Shown piece by piece: positions 11,701-22,088 of a stretch of 34,095 nt of DNA (the stretch's first letter is position 1; each line of letters opens with the position of its first letter). Both the position numbers and the translations under genes were made by a program. Source of the stretch: Isoetes engelmannii (Eukaryota; Streptophyta; Lycopodiopsida; Isoetales; Isoetaceae); assembly GCA_011763485.2 (NCBI GenBank), contig JAANSK020257051.1, forward strand, positions 1-34,095. Direction: 5' to 3'. The notes beneath the pieces are model-generated. The model ran no database searches. It was given only the letters and a program-made list of their open reading frames with translations, and was not told the origin of the DNA.

Positions 11701-14700
11701 AGCTCAATATTAAATGAGGAATGCTGAAGATGAGTCTTGTGCAAATCATATTGCCGGGTTGAAGACATTTTCTGCTCCCTGAGATCAGCTCAAAGCAATG
11801 TATGAAAATACAAATAATACAAAAATGATGTACCACAAAGAGAGCTGCATGATATCAAGCTTGCGAATTGCAAAAGCATGCATCAACACATTAGCAAAAT
11901 TATGCAAATTAAAGTGGCCCTTGGCTAAATGGGCATTCTTATGGATGACAAAGATGTTGTCCAAGCTGGGCTCACACCACCACTTGCAAACTGCACCAAC
12001 ATTGAATTAAGAGAGATGACCATCAAATTAGAGCAGCTGTTCTCTATTCTGCTGCATCAAGCTTCACAGGATTTCAAAGTAAAATTATCTACCCAAGAAG
12101 GGGAACTGTTTTTCCTGCGCTGAAGGGGGCCCATGACATCTTTTTCAAGTGTGTTGCAAAGGACCACTGGTTTAGAAAGTCCTCTAAGGTTCAATCTAAT
12201 TCTGGCTTTCTTTCACTGAACATAATTATGCTGCCATTCATGAAAACTCTCAGCAGGACATTGACGAATATCTGTTTTAAAGAAAAATCAGTTTAAGCCA
12301 CTGTGGCAAACTGCATTTTCAAATGCAGGCTTAAGGGAGGATGCTGACATATTAATAGTATAGAGTACTGTACGTCTTAAACTTTCTTAAGATCTTGTTT
12401 CTTGTCTTTTTTTTTTCTGTTTGGAAGGTCCGATTCTGTCAATAGCTTTGCCCAAGTACAAGAGGTTAAAGGGCTTCCAAGTTTGGAAGTGTCAATCTTC
12501 AGAGTGCGAGGCTTCTCACGTTGGCAAGCAAGCTCAATGAGGGTAGTCAACACAACCATTGGTGCTATATGTCTGAACCTTAGTTAGTTCATGACCTTGA
12601 CTGAATTCAGTCTTTCTTCAAGAATTTACATATGATGATTGAAGGTTGCAAAATTAAGAGTGAGAACGACACAGTGAACTCCTTTGATTGAGTACAAGAT
12701 CATAAAATGCTAACCCAAATTTTCCTTTTCTTTTTTTTTTCTTTTGATGTTTTTTTTCCTAGTCAGTTTTCATTGGCATTCTGCCATCCCTTTGTTGTAG
12801 CTTTGTCATCTCCATTGAATCTGAACATTTGAAAGAATAAAACAATTAGCAGCGCAGAGGCACAAGCAGTCCTTTCAGAGGAGAGGAAGTGGCCAGAATG
12901 GTCAACGACACACCTCTATAGAGTTTCGAACTTAATAGCAATAGATCATGCCCCATGGCAGACTCAATGTTATATGTACTTGGTCTCCTTGAAGGTCTTT
13001 CAAAGAGTAAGAAGGGAAGTCAATAATTTGGAATGGAGGAGAAAGCAAATGTTTTGTCGCGTTTTGTTCCACTTGCTAGAGAAACACCAGAATCATCTTA
13101 CTTTTCAACAGTTAGGATCTTAGATCAGATAAAGTACATGTCTCTAGTGACATTCTTATATGTCAACTAACACTGCATTTTTAAGGGAACTACAGGTTAA
13201 TTTCCAAAAGAGGAAAGTGAACACTTCTTAGAGTGAAAGATTATTTTAACGTCTACGAGAGACCACTTGGGTCTATGAGACCATTTTATACAGCAATCAT
13301 GTGCAGCTAGGGGCGCATTTGCTGCCTCCTAGAGATGTTACATAATCATAAAAAAAGAAAAACTAAAACAATGAAATCATGAGACTTTTGTCTTCTTGGC
13401 CACTGGCTCAAAGTACAAAGTGATACCAGACTTGTCCTCTCTTTTTTGAAAGGACTGCTTATGTTTTTCCTTTACTGCCCGCTTTCTTCTCTTTGACATT
13501 TTCATGGTTACCCCACTTAGGATCGGATTAGAAGGTCCAGGACGGGACCAGACTTCCGTTTCTTATTAGTATCACCTGCAATGAGAAAGAGATTGATCTT
13601 CCTTTGTGTAAGGTCATTTTCCTGTCCAGCTCTCCCATCAGCCCGCTTCTTCAACAGATTACTTCTATGAACAGTCATTTGGTGGAATAAAAGAGCTATA
13701 CATTTCTGATCCTCATATCTGATGAGTTTTGAGAGGGAAGTAGGTTCCGGGTAGTGAAACCTGCCCCATATTTCATAATAGACTGGACGTGTAAAGATGA
13801 AGTGTTCTTCAGGCTCAATTACATTCAACTGACACAATTTACAGATCCTCTTTGAGCGCTCGAGCTTAGGTCTAATTGCACGGCAAGCTGATGAGATGAG
13901 ACCCTGAGCTGACCAATAGCATGTCTCACTTTATGCACAAGGTGAATATTCAAATACCATGGTCACTCGATGAACCTGTCTTCAGTGATCTCAAGGAAGT
14001 GATCTTTGTAAAATTGCATCTTGGTGGGAAGATCACTTGGAGTTACCCAAGTCCTTGATATATATGAAAGTTCTAGATCGTGCCGGATGATCTGATTCTT
14101 ATCCTTTTGGAGTCTCTTTTTAATAGCTTTAGGATTTACCGCAGTATTGGCTGCAACCATGTTACATTGAAAAGGGGGCAGGTTGTCCAAACGAAATCCC
14201 GAAGAGGCAGCCGATTGCGATGCCTTTGCGTAACAACATTCTTGGACTCCCTTTTCAGCCAACCATTTGGAAGCCTTGAGGGCAATCCATCAATCTCAAG
14301 AAGGGATTGATGGAGAATTTTTTCTCCTTTTATGGGCAACACGTGGAAATTGTATGAGCATACACATCTGGGAGTGGAATGCTCATGTCCACGTTTCAGG
14401 TTGAAATGTGTTGTTCAATCTGGGATCGCCAAAGGATATGCCTCCCAGGTCCAGCTGGAGAAAGATGCTTTTATGCACTTTCACGATGTTGATAAAAAGA
14501 TCTTTCTACTTGACATGCTGGTAAACCTGCTGCCCATATAGATCAACTGGATCTGCAGGCCCTTGTTTAGAGAGGCTTCAAATATCATTCATGATCAGAA
14601 GTAAACCTTCGCTGCCTCACGAGATAATGCTTGCGGGATTAGTGTTAACCCCTTAAAGCTCAAAGTTGCTTTCCAACTGGCTTAAAATACCTGTACCCTG

Positions 14701-17700
14701 AATTTGGTGATACTTTCACGGCGTGATTCCATCTGGCGAATCACAAAATCACAAGCCAATTGAAATAAAACAAGCCAAACGTTCATGCCAGAGCATTTTT
14801 TGGAGCAGCTAAGATGGCAATTGGAACATCATAATTTTGATTAGAATGCTTATTGGGGATTGAATATTTAATGTCTTGGAAACTATCACCCTCCTTGTGG
14901 CTCCATGATTGTGTATGTTTCGATCTCATGATGTGGCTTTCTTAGATGTTTATAAGTCTTACTTTCTTTCTATTGCTTTCAATATAGATGCCTGGTAATT
15001 TGTTTTTAATCTGGAATTTTGTTTTCTATTAGATTAAGGATGACATGAGGCGGCCAATCTATGCTGCTCTTATGAAGCTACTTGCTGACAATGACCTTGC
15101 CGTTCAAGTAAGTCTTAAGCCTTTTATTTTTGTAGCATAAATGACATTGTCTTTTATCTCATTCAGTAATATATTTTTCCCTGAGGTCAGTATCCTCCAG
15201 CAGAGCTAATATTAAACAGATTTGTGCAGTTGGCAGCCTGCCGTTCACTCCATATGTTGATTGATGACGTCCACTTTTATGAAGAGGAGTTTGTGGAATT
15301 TGTGCCAGGATGTTTTGAGCTTCTTTTCCAGTTTATGTGCAAGGCACAAGACTTTGATTCAAAGGTTTTCGCTCTTTCCCTTTTTTGTTTCAATTTCATA
15401 CTTTGTGTATTGACAGGCACAATACTTCTCCTTCTTTTAGACCCAAGTAATCAACACTTGGGTAGGCTAGAAAAAAATTGAAAAATGTAGTTTAGGAGAC
15501 CCATAGGGTCTGTGAGAACAAATAAATAAAGCAACTCTTCAACATCTAGGAGCATTCTCCTAGTTGAAAGCGCTAGTTTAGTTTAGCAAAAAAAGGAAAA
15601 CAAAGGAAAACTATGAAAAATGTAGTTTAGGAGACTCATAGGGTCTATGAGAACAAATGAATAAAGCAACTCTTCAACATCTAAGAGCACTTTCCTAGTT
15701 GAAACTGCTAGTTTAATTTAGCAAAAAAGGAAAACTAATAAAGTTTATCAATAATTTTGTGTTTACGAGTACGAGTTCATTAATGCAACCATTTATAGGG
15801 CCTGGAAGAACCCTGTGATGCTTTGAAGATGTCTGTGGTCCCTTTTCTTGTTTCGGGGCTTGTGGCCCTTTTCTGAGTGTCCCCAGCGGACCCTTCTTTT
15901 CCTATTACTGCTTCATGATGCCGGTTCCTTTAATTCTGAATCAGCTTCTTTTTGTTTGAGCACGCTTCTTCTATGACTAGATATATATGCAAAGCAAGGC
16001 ATTTCTGGTCTGGAAAGTTCATGAGCTGCCTCAAAGTGGTTGGGTCCCTGAAAAGACAATGGTACTCTCTGGAGACAAGAAAATAAAGTGTTCTTCTGAT
16101 TCCACTGCCCCTAAGTTGCTCATTCCAAAGATTCTTTGTTCACGCGCCCTGCTCTTGGTCTGGCCAATTTTAATCTCTAACTGATTAGAAGAAACATGGA
16201 ACTGCTAAGCTAATCAGGCAAGTTAGAGGATCTAAGGAGCTGAATAAAACGAGGACTCTGTGACGATAGTACATTTAAAGGATCGGGGTGGCCGCTCTGC
16301 CTATAGACTGCCTCATTACTGGAGCAGTTCGGCTTCAAAACCGGAGCTGTGTTTTTTCCTAATGCATGACACAATATCTTGTATACCTATACCTTGCTTG
16401 CAATTCTGTGTTACTTGATCCAAGGATGCGAGCAGCAAGTAAGCCTGCATTAGTTGCATTTTGTATTCCAACAGTAGCTACGGGCATGCCTTTTGGCATC
16501 TACACTTAATTTTTGCAAGTTAAGGGAATATCAAATATGATTAATATTGCAGGGAACTGGATATATAATAAAAACATACCTGAACTATTGACAGTAATGA
16601 ATCATAACCATCTAATGATGATCCTTTCACTGGAACACTAATTACAGGAAGTGTAGTAAGGGATGCTACCATTCCTACATCAAATGTGTATGGTTAAACA
16701 ATAGGAATATGTTAAACAATATGTTAAACAATAGGAATACGTTAAATTCAAGATATGATGGTTCATCTGGCAAGTGGGCTGCACCCCTCCTCCTGCAATT
16801 ATGACCTGAATACCTCTGCTTGATGCCTGTTGCGCATATTCAACCATAAATAAAGGGAAACGATGAGCTGAAACAACTTTGATCTGCAGATCCATGTGAA
16901 TAATACAGATTCATCAACAACTGCCAGCTGAAGAAACTCACAAGAGGATTGTATAGAAAACAACCTCGTAAGGTATATCGAACATGTCCAATACCATGCA
17001 GCATCTTTCGTCACTGGAAGGTCTGAATCTGATCCCATGATAATTCCCACTTTTGCTGCCATGACTTCAAAATGTCAGATATCAAGCAGCAAAGTCTATT
17101 TAACTTTCCAAGAATATTCTATAAGTTTAAACGGTTTCAGTCATCTGAAGAAGTATAACAGCATAAACGCCAGCTAAATTAGTTTTGGGAGCTGGTATAT
17201 ACAACCCATATGATTGTTGCCATGCCGTCAGGGTCAGACTTGCAGCCTCACCTGTCAGGTGAAGACCAGCCATACCTCTTGATGATACGGTGCAGATTGG
17301 AGTCTCATCGGGATCCAATGCTTGGGATCTAAGATAGCCTAGCGAAGAAGATAATACCTTGATCTTCTTATGCCAACATCTTGGCGCCTGCTTCAGACAA
17401 TATTTTGTCTACAAGTTCTCGACTTATAAAATGCGAGGACTTAAAACTCCATTTGGTGCCGACTCCACCCCTTCCTGGCAATACTTCTGTATGGTCAAGC
17501 CCCTCCATCCATGTATATTCTTTTGCAACCTCACATGCCTTGTATTTAGATATGTGCTTTTTGCATGGCTGTTGCCAACTTAATTGATTGAGCTGCTATT
17601 CTGGCCGATCTCGTCTCAACTGCAGCACTATTCTCATAAATTTCGAAGAGATCACCTTATCCCAGTTTACAATAGGGACGGGAAGTTTTAATCATTGTCC

Positions 17701-20700
17701 TGCACCTCAAATGCTTGATGCACATCAGGTTATGGGATAAGACAATAGTAGACATCTTGAACAAGACTTTGATTAAGGCTGTACGTGAAGCTTATATGGT
17801 GACAAGCCTGAGCTATCACATCTAAGAACATCGTTATCTAGCCTATGCCAGTTTATCCGTGGAAGAAGTTAAGAAGTTGGGCGAAATGCATGATAGGTCT
17901 ATTTCTGTATGTTATCCTTCTCCTCCATGTTGTTCAATCCGGTTAAAGGAAAATGTTCCTCGGCAGGTCTCTTCACTTTGTAGAAAATACCTGATAACGT
18001 TAGAGAATGCTTTCTTGTTTGACGGGGATTGATCAGTTAATTAACAGCAAAAATATCTCTGCAAGAACCTGAACACCAGCTTGCAGGTATTTCCTCTCAT
18101 GTAACCCTTAACAATTATCAGATGTCGGATTAACTCAACAATAGAGTTCTAGGGGTAAGTTTCTCAGGAAAACAGACTCCTGCTCACAATTTAAATCAAT
18201 TGCCCTTGAGAAGCTCATCAAGATGCGGGTGGGACAAGCTTTGCTGGCTAATACAACAGCAATGATTTAATTCACTTTGAAGATGGAAACAGGTCTAACT
18301 GCTAAGGGCAGCAAGGCAGAGGAAACAGTCTTGCGTAAGGAGTAGGATACCTGGAACTTGACATCCCTACATCTGGATGAGCATATCAATAGGTTTATAA
18401 TAAAACTAAATAGGCTGCTGATGTAACATAAAGCATGGCTTATATACCCATAAAAGCATTAATATTGATTATAAAGTATTTTGCCCCTGAATCCATTTGT
18501 TCTCGGTTAGGGTTGGCTGCAGCTAAAGATTGGCCAATATAACAGATGAACTATCTTCATGAGGAAGTATGCATGAGCAGCCTCAGGCCTTTTCTCAAAA
18601 AGAGCCGGAACATTCGAAAGAGCTTTAAACTCCAAGCTCCTGGTATCAAAAAATATATATTTGCAAATAAGATTTAAATGAAGTTGTGCAGGTCCTAATC
18701 TCTTTATATTTTAGTGGACAATGTTACATGCAAATTGTTTACTTAGAAATTCTAGTTTTTGTTTCATGGTACTATCTTCTCTTACGGTCAGATATTATTT
18801 TGCTATCTGTGCAGTGTCTAAGGTCTGTGTTTCTTCAAATTGCAGATTCAAATATTCAACTTGGTATCTCTCATTGTCGACCAGGTTGGGGAGAAGGTTA
18901 TTCCATGCACATCGAAGATTTTGACATTCCTGCAGCAGGTAATTTGTTGGCAATTTTAAACGATCTTGTTTCTTCGTTTTCCGATGACAAGTATAATGCT
19001 TCGGATAACCTCTATTCTATCCTTGTTCTACAATCTGTGCCTGGAAAGTTTGACCTTCCTCAGCTGCTTGGACATGTTAAGTTTTGTAGCAATCTAATCT
19101 GTTTGCGTTGCAATCCTGGTTCAGTGCTTGGGGCATAAAAAATATACAAGCTAAGGAATCCCTCCAGTTTCAGAAAATGTTCAAGTGCTAGGCTCATATT
19201 TCGTGGGAGTGCCAGTTAGATTTTAAGTTGTTGAATGATCAAGATTTTCTTCCAAAGGCAGTTATGCCTATTTGACAGACAACCTCGTGATGCTGTCTAT
19301 TTGTTCTCTGCCAATCACCATAAGTCTGGATTGTTTAAACTTCATCTTGGCATGAATGCATCTTTCATTGAATTGCCATTTCGATTTCCATTTCCATTTC
19401 CATTTCCATTTCCATTTCCATCCATGTTGAATTCCGTGAATGCTTTCCATAGCTATGCATTGAGCACTATTCCTCTTGAAAAGCAACAAGTTGGAACTCT
19501 TGCATCTCCTCTGGGACTAGGCCAATTTTAAGACTATGAAATTAAGAAATTCTTTAATCTTTCCCATATCAGTGTTGTTTATAAAGGAAGTTTAAAAGTG
19601 CTTTGCATCTTGTATATCATTTGACTTGGAAGGTTGGCGATTTGCAGGTGTGGCAGGAATCTGAGGGGCAAAGTCTGCTTAAGATTCAAATTGTTCTTGC
19701 TTTGCAGCGCCTTGTTATTGCACTTGGTCCCCAGTCCCCTTGCTGCTATGAACTTCTTCTTGCAATTCTTCAACATGTAACAGATATAAACCAACCCGAT
19801 GAACTGAACATGCTCGAGGATGGACTTCATGTGAGTTTCCATTGAATGAAGAGTTCACATCTTTGAAACATATTTCTAATCAAGCAATCCTTAGCATGTT
19901 GTCTTTTTCCTTCCTAATGAACTAGTCAGATTTATGCTTATTCTGCATTTGCAGCTGTGGCAGACAACTATTAGGCATGCTCCAGCTATGATTCCTCAAC
20001 TTCTATCAATATTTCCACATCTAGTGGATGTAATGGAGAGAAGTTTGGATTATCTTCAAGTATGTCATTTCTTTTATTATGTTTTGATTTCTGAACATGA
20101 CCGGGGGCTGGATTTTATATATATCTATGTTTTCTATACTTCTTTGTGATTTGCGGATAACCGATGACCTGTTTTGCAGGTAGCCATGCAAATCATTGAG
20201 AGTTATGTGCTCCTTGATGGCGCACAATTTTTGCAGCATCATGCTATTGGGGTCGTTAAGATCCTCAATCTTGTTGTCGGAAATGTAAAGGAGAAGGGCA
20301 TGCTTTGCACATTGTCAGTGATTGACACTATAATCCAGGTTTTATGTTCCTTCCATTTCATTCACTCTTTTATTCCAGGACCAGTGCTTGTATCTATAGG
20401 CTGAATTGATGTGCATTTGCAGTGTTTTCCTGGAGATGCACCTAGACTCCTTGAGGACATTTTACAAGTGAGGTTTCTTACTTTATTTCATTTTACCCCT
20501 TAGTTAGTAAACTAGAAATATGGAGGCCCTGGTAAATAGAGGCTAGATCCCTTTTTTTTGTTGCCCGCGTTCTGAAATGGCAGCCATTGTAGTGCTACAT
20601 AACTGGGGAAGAATGAGCTTTTGTCCTAGTTAGCTCTTTAAACAGACACTGAAACTCTAGATGGGGCAAATAAACCGCAAGTGCTTATTATGCTCACAGT

Positions 20701-22088
20701 CACATCCAATCATGAAATGAGAAAAAATAGAAGAAAGACTTGGGTTGTGGCATCTATACAGGACAAGTCTTCATAACAACCTTGTTAATGGCTATGAGAG
20801 CATTTGTATGATCAAGTAGTTCAAACTGTCCTAAATTTAGCAAAATTTAATTTTCCGAGCTATTTCGCAATTCCTAGTATTACATTTTGTTTCCACGGTG
20901 TTGGTCCTAGTTGGTCCCAACCTACATCTTTCAGATGTATATGTCAGCATATACACATCTAACACGTCAGCATATGCATATTTCAACATATATGTGACAG
21001 TTCAATTGTAAAGTCTCTGATGGGTTTATATGTGATGTTGCTATTGTTCTTTCAGAAACTGTTTATGATTGTTGTGAGTGGTAGTGAAGAAGCTGACATT
21101 GTGAAGGCGTCTGCTGGAGCAATTTTGGCAAGAGTACTTGTGCAAAACAGTGAATTCTTTGCGCGTTTGACATCTCAACCTTCTCTTTGTTACATGCTAA
21201 AAGAATCAGGGGTGTCAAAAGACAACAGTCCTGTTTTCATGTTCTTCGACTCTTGGCTTGATAAGGTATTCTTGTGTTCAAAGGCATAATTATTTCTGCT
21301 GATTGCCATGATGGAGGTTTGGTGTGTATTTTTTACCTCTGGTTGTGCGGAAATGTTGGACGTGTCGGTTGGGTTTTGATTGTTTAAATGGCTTGTTTCA
21401 ATTTTTGTGTTTGGTTTGTTTCCAATAATTAAAACGTTTTTAGGTTGATTCCTTGACAACTGCATCAAAGAGAAAGATCTGTGCATTAGCACTCTGTATC
21501 CTTCTTACATCTAGGGAGCCACAGATTTTGGACAGGCTGGAGCAGATCCTTAGGTATAATTGCTTTTATATAAGGTTTAATAGTTGGTGCAAATGACCTG
21601 GAAATTTGATTAATTGTTTTGAACAGTGTCTGCACAAGCATTGCACATGAAACCGAAGATGAGAAGAACGGGTTTGCCGGCAGGTATGGATCTACTTTAA
21701 ATTATTTCAGGTCCTTTTTTTTATGTGTCATGTGCACTGTCCAGTTATGACACAAGTGCTGAATCTGAACCACAAAGACCAGAAAGCGAGGATACAAGAA
21801 AGCGGCAGGTAGATGCTTAATGGAAGGCATCCTCTCAGTATGCATGTTTAGGCACTAATTTTAGCTATGGCATTTTGCATTTGATTAATATGGCATTAGT
21901 CGCAGGTTACGGAAGCGGATCCTGTATATAAACTTGCAGTTGTGCCCTTGCTGAAGGAGAAACTACAGGTATGTGCAGCGATGCATGGAGAAGCTGCATT
22001 TAATGGGGCTTTATCTCGGCTGCATCCTTCTCTCCTTGGACAATTGCAGCAGTTAATGCAACAGACACCAGCTCCTTGTCAAAGATAG
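2774..22088 (+). CDS. IPO11: Importin-beta family nuclear transport receptor, importin-11-like (23 exons)
   Basis: Karyopherin-beta made of HEAT/ARM repeats that binds Ran-GTP and carries cargo through nuclear pores. Exons: 2774-2914, 2995-3104, 3915-3987, 4288-4349, 4450-4591, 4666-4881, 6138-6204, 6291-6678, 7064-7211, 7356-7528, 10395-10494, 15033-15107, 15230-15364, 18846-18938, 19648-19830, 19955-20059, 20180-20338, 20423-20467, 21056-21265, 21444-21553, 21627-21683, 21745-21808, 21906-22088. All introns are GT-AG. The coding sum is 3,039 nt, giving 1,012 residues plus TAG, close to the length I recall for the Arabidopsis homologue. The importin N-terminal domain covers about residues 25-100 (AEAALSS, then [11 protein letters not shown]). 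Other family landmarks are [34 protein letters not shown]-like [10 protein letters not shown], and the acidic/basic tail before LHPSLLGQL. The start ATG has A at -3 and G at +4, with an in-frame TAG at 2729. Introns 10, 11 and 13 are enlarged by insertions. I see no frame breaks, so it is probably functional. Confidence 0.93.
5237..5638. mobile_element. Possible MITE in importin intron 6 (9-bp flanking repeat)
   Basis: The 9-mer ATCATTGTA occurs at 5237-5245 and again at 5630-5638, bracketing 384 bp of AT-rich, non-coding sequence full of GCCAAA/TTTGGC motifs. The inner ends are weakly inverted: GTATAAATTA at the left against GATACAAATTA read from the right on the other strand. A 9-bp target duplication with degenerate inverted ends fits a Mutator-type MITE. 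The terminal match is short and may be chance. Confidence 0.35.
8815..9005 (-). mobile_element. Copia RNase H fragment (degenerate)
   Basis: Read on the minus strand, this stretch gives [11 protein letters not shown] and then, after frame breaks, KKQSTTS and STTEA-like pieces (TTEAKV) followed by [14 protein letters not shown]. This is the order seen in the RNase H domain at the end of Ty1/Copia polyproteins (YxDADxAG, then SKKQxxVxLSTTEAEY). Stops and frameshifts interrupt it. It lies in importin intron 10, antisense to the host gene. I see no matching LTRs, so this is a solitary fragment. Confidence 0.6.
9133..9199 (+). repeat. tRNA-like sequence (SINE head or plastid trnI-CAU-derived)
   Basis: GGGCCTA (9133-9139) and TAAGCCC (9193-9199) form a seven-position acceptor-like stem with one mismatch. 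GTAGG and CCTAC flank a seven-base T-loop TTTGAGT, giving a good B-box. The stretch TGGTTGAATTGGTTAAAACGC looks like a D-arm/A-box. The layout resembles plastid tRNA-Ile(CAU), but the anticodon arm is shortened (GCACC and GGTGT around nine bases) and lacks a clear anticodon. It is therefore a tRNA-derived relic, not a working tRNA. Confidence 0.45.
9895..10325 (-). mobile_element. LINE-type fragment, copy 1 (internally deleted)
   Basis: This stretch in importin intron 10 is a diverged copy of 13560-14010 in intron 11. Long matching tracts include those around CCTATGAACAGTCAT, TTCTGATCCTC, ATCTGATGAGTTTTG and GAGACCCTGAGCTGA. Relative to copy 2 it lacks about 50 bp that in copy 2 encode the zinc-knuckle core. 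Both copies lie antisense to the importin gene. No intact reading frame remains. Confidence 0.6.
11254..11485 (+). repeat. 5' LTR of the intron 11 element
   Basis: Runs from TGTTGACATATTAG to TTGATTCTGTCA. Its last third (GATCTTGTTTTTC, CTGTCTGGAA) matches the 3' LTR. Confidence 0.62.
12342..12441 (+). repeat. 3' LTR of the intron 11 element, shortened
   Basis: About 100 bp against 232 bp for its partner. Both ends match (TGCTGACATATTA and CGATTCTGTCA), with the middle lost. Divergence between the two ends points to an old insertion. Confidence 0.58.
13517..14345 (-). pseudogene. LINE-type ORF2 C-terminal fragment, copy 2 (zf-RVT-like)
   Basis: The minus strand reads [26 protein letters not shown] and IWGRFHYP. 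This matches the reverse-transcriptase-associated zinc-binding pattern CxLC...EEHxxFxCPxYxxIW found downstream of non-LTR reverse transcriptases. The final Cys of the pattern is replaced by Arg (TRPVY). Upstream on the same strand (14342-13963) are two overlapping frames with [12 protein letters not shown] and WLKRESKN, so the protein is frameshifted at least once. The fragment sits in importin intron 11, antisense, and is the better copy of the sequence in intron 10. Confidence 0.6.
15480..15735. repeat. Two-copy 135-bp tandem repeat in importin intron 13
   Basis: Copy 1 is 15480-15614 and copy 2 is 15615 to about 15735. Both begin GAAAAATGTAGTTTAGGAGA and continue through GCAACTCTTCAACATCTA to AGCAAAAAAGGAAAAC with scattered substitutions, at a period of 135 bp. 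There is no coding content. Confidence 0.85.
16359..17062 (-). pseudogene. AIR carboxylase (PurE domain) fragment, intron-bearing and frameshifted
   Basis: Phosphoribosylaminoimidazole carboxylase acts in purine synthesis; in plants PurK and PurE are fused. Four exon-like pieces are seen on the minus strand. Piece 17062-16965 has [19 protein letters not shown], then a 1-base loss near 16999, then [11 protein letters not shown] in another frame. Piece 16883-16767 has [20 protein letters not shown] and [11 protein letters not shown], with a second 1-base loss before the GAAHLP equivalent. Piece 16674-16580 has [17 protein letters not shown] and [12 protein letters not shown]. Piece 16499-16359 has [20 protein letters not shown] and ends at TAG. 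Most junctions keep GT/AG on the minus strand, but the donor after piece 2 reads AT. Introns are retained, so this was copied as DNA and not through mRNA. The PurK half is not recognisable upstream. It lies wholly inside importin intron 13, antisense. Confidence 0.85.
17127..17700 (-). other. Unrecognised protein-like fragment upstream of the PurE piece
   Basis: On the minus strand, about 17560-17370 reads openly through [36 protein letters not shown] and [10 protein letters not shown] before a stop. A second frame, 17318-17127, reads [20 protein letters not shown] and [18 protein letters not shown]. The composition looks protein-like and the orientation is the same as the PurE fragment, so both may have arrived together. 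I do not recognise the family. It is not obviously PurK. Confidence 0.35.
17701..18845. other. Remainder of importin intron 13, no identified feature
   Basis: Short open stretches occur on the + strand around 17735-17900 (for example [14 protein letters not shown]), but I cannot tie them to a family. A frame starting before exon 14 (18686 onward) is intron read-through. The true exon 14 begins at 18846 after GCAG, in a different frame. Confidence 0.4.
19384..19422. repeat. ATTTCC hexanucleotide microsatellite in intron 14
   Basis: About six copies of ATTTCC in a row. It produces apparent PFPFPF and KWKWKW runs on the two strands, which are not coding. Confidence 0.9.

Larger units (their letters stand above)
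11254..12441 (+). mobile_element. Short LTR retrotransposon remnant
   Basis: A 5' LTR of about 232 bp (11254-11485) begins TGTTGACATATTA and ends GATTCTGTCA. It is followed directly by a primer-binding-site-like TGATATCAGAACC (11486-11498), close to the TGGTATCAGAGC complement of initiator tRNA-Met. A 3' LTR (12342-12441) begins TGCTGACATATTA, ends GATTCTGTCA, and is preceded by the purine tract AAGGGAGGA. The interior (about 0.84 kb) has no gag or pol frame, so this is a non-autonomous or deleted Copia-like element. The flanks show no clear target duplication. Confidence 0.7.

Noticed and set aside
16359-17062. Functional nested PurE gene on the minus strand
   Set aside because: Two single-base losses break the frame, one donor site lacks GT, and the PurK half is missing.
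18686-19138. 150-codon open frame as an alternative importin exon
   Set aside because: It is read-through of intron 13, exon 14 and intron 14 in the wrong frame. The importin frame enters at 18846 and leaves at 18938.
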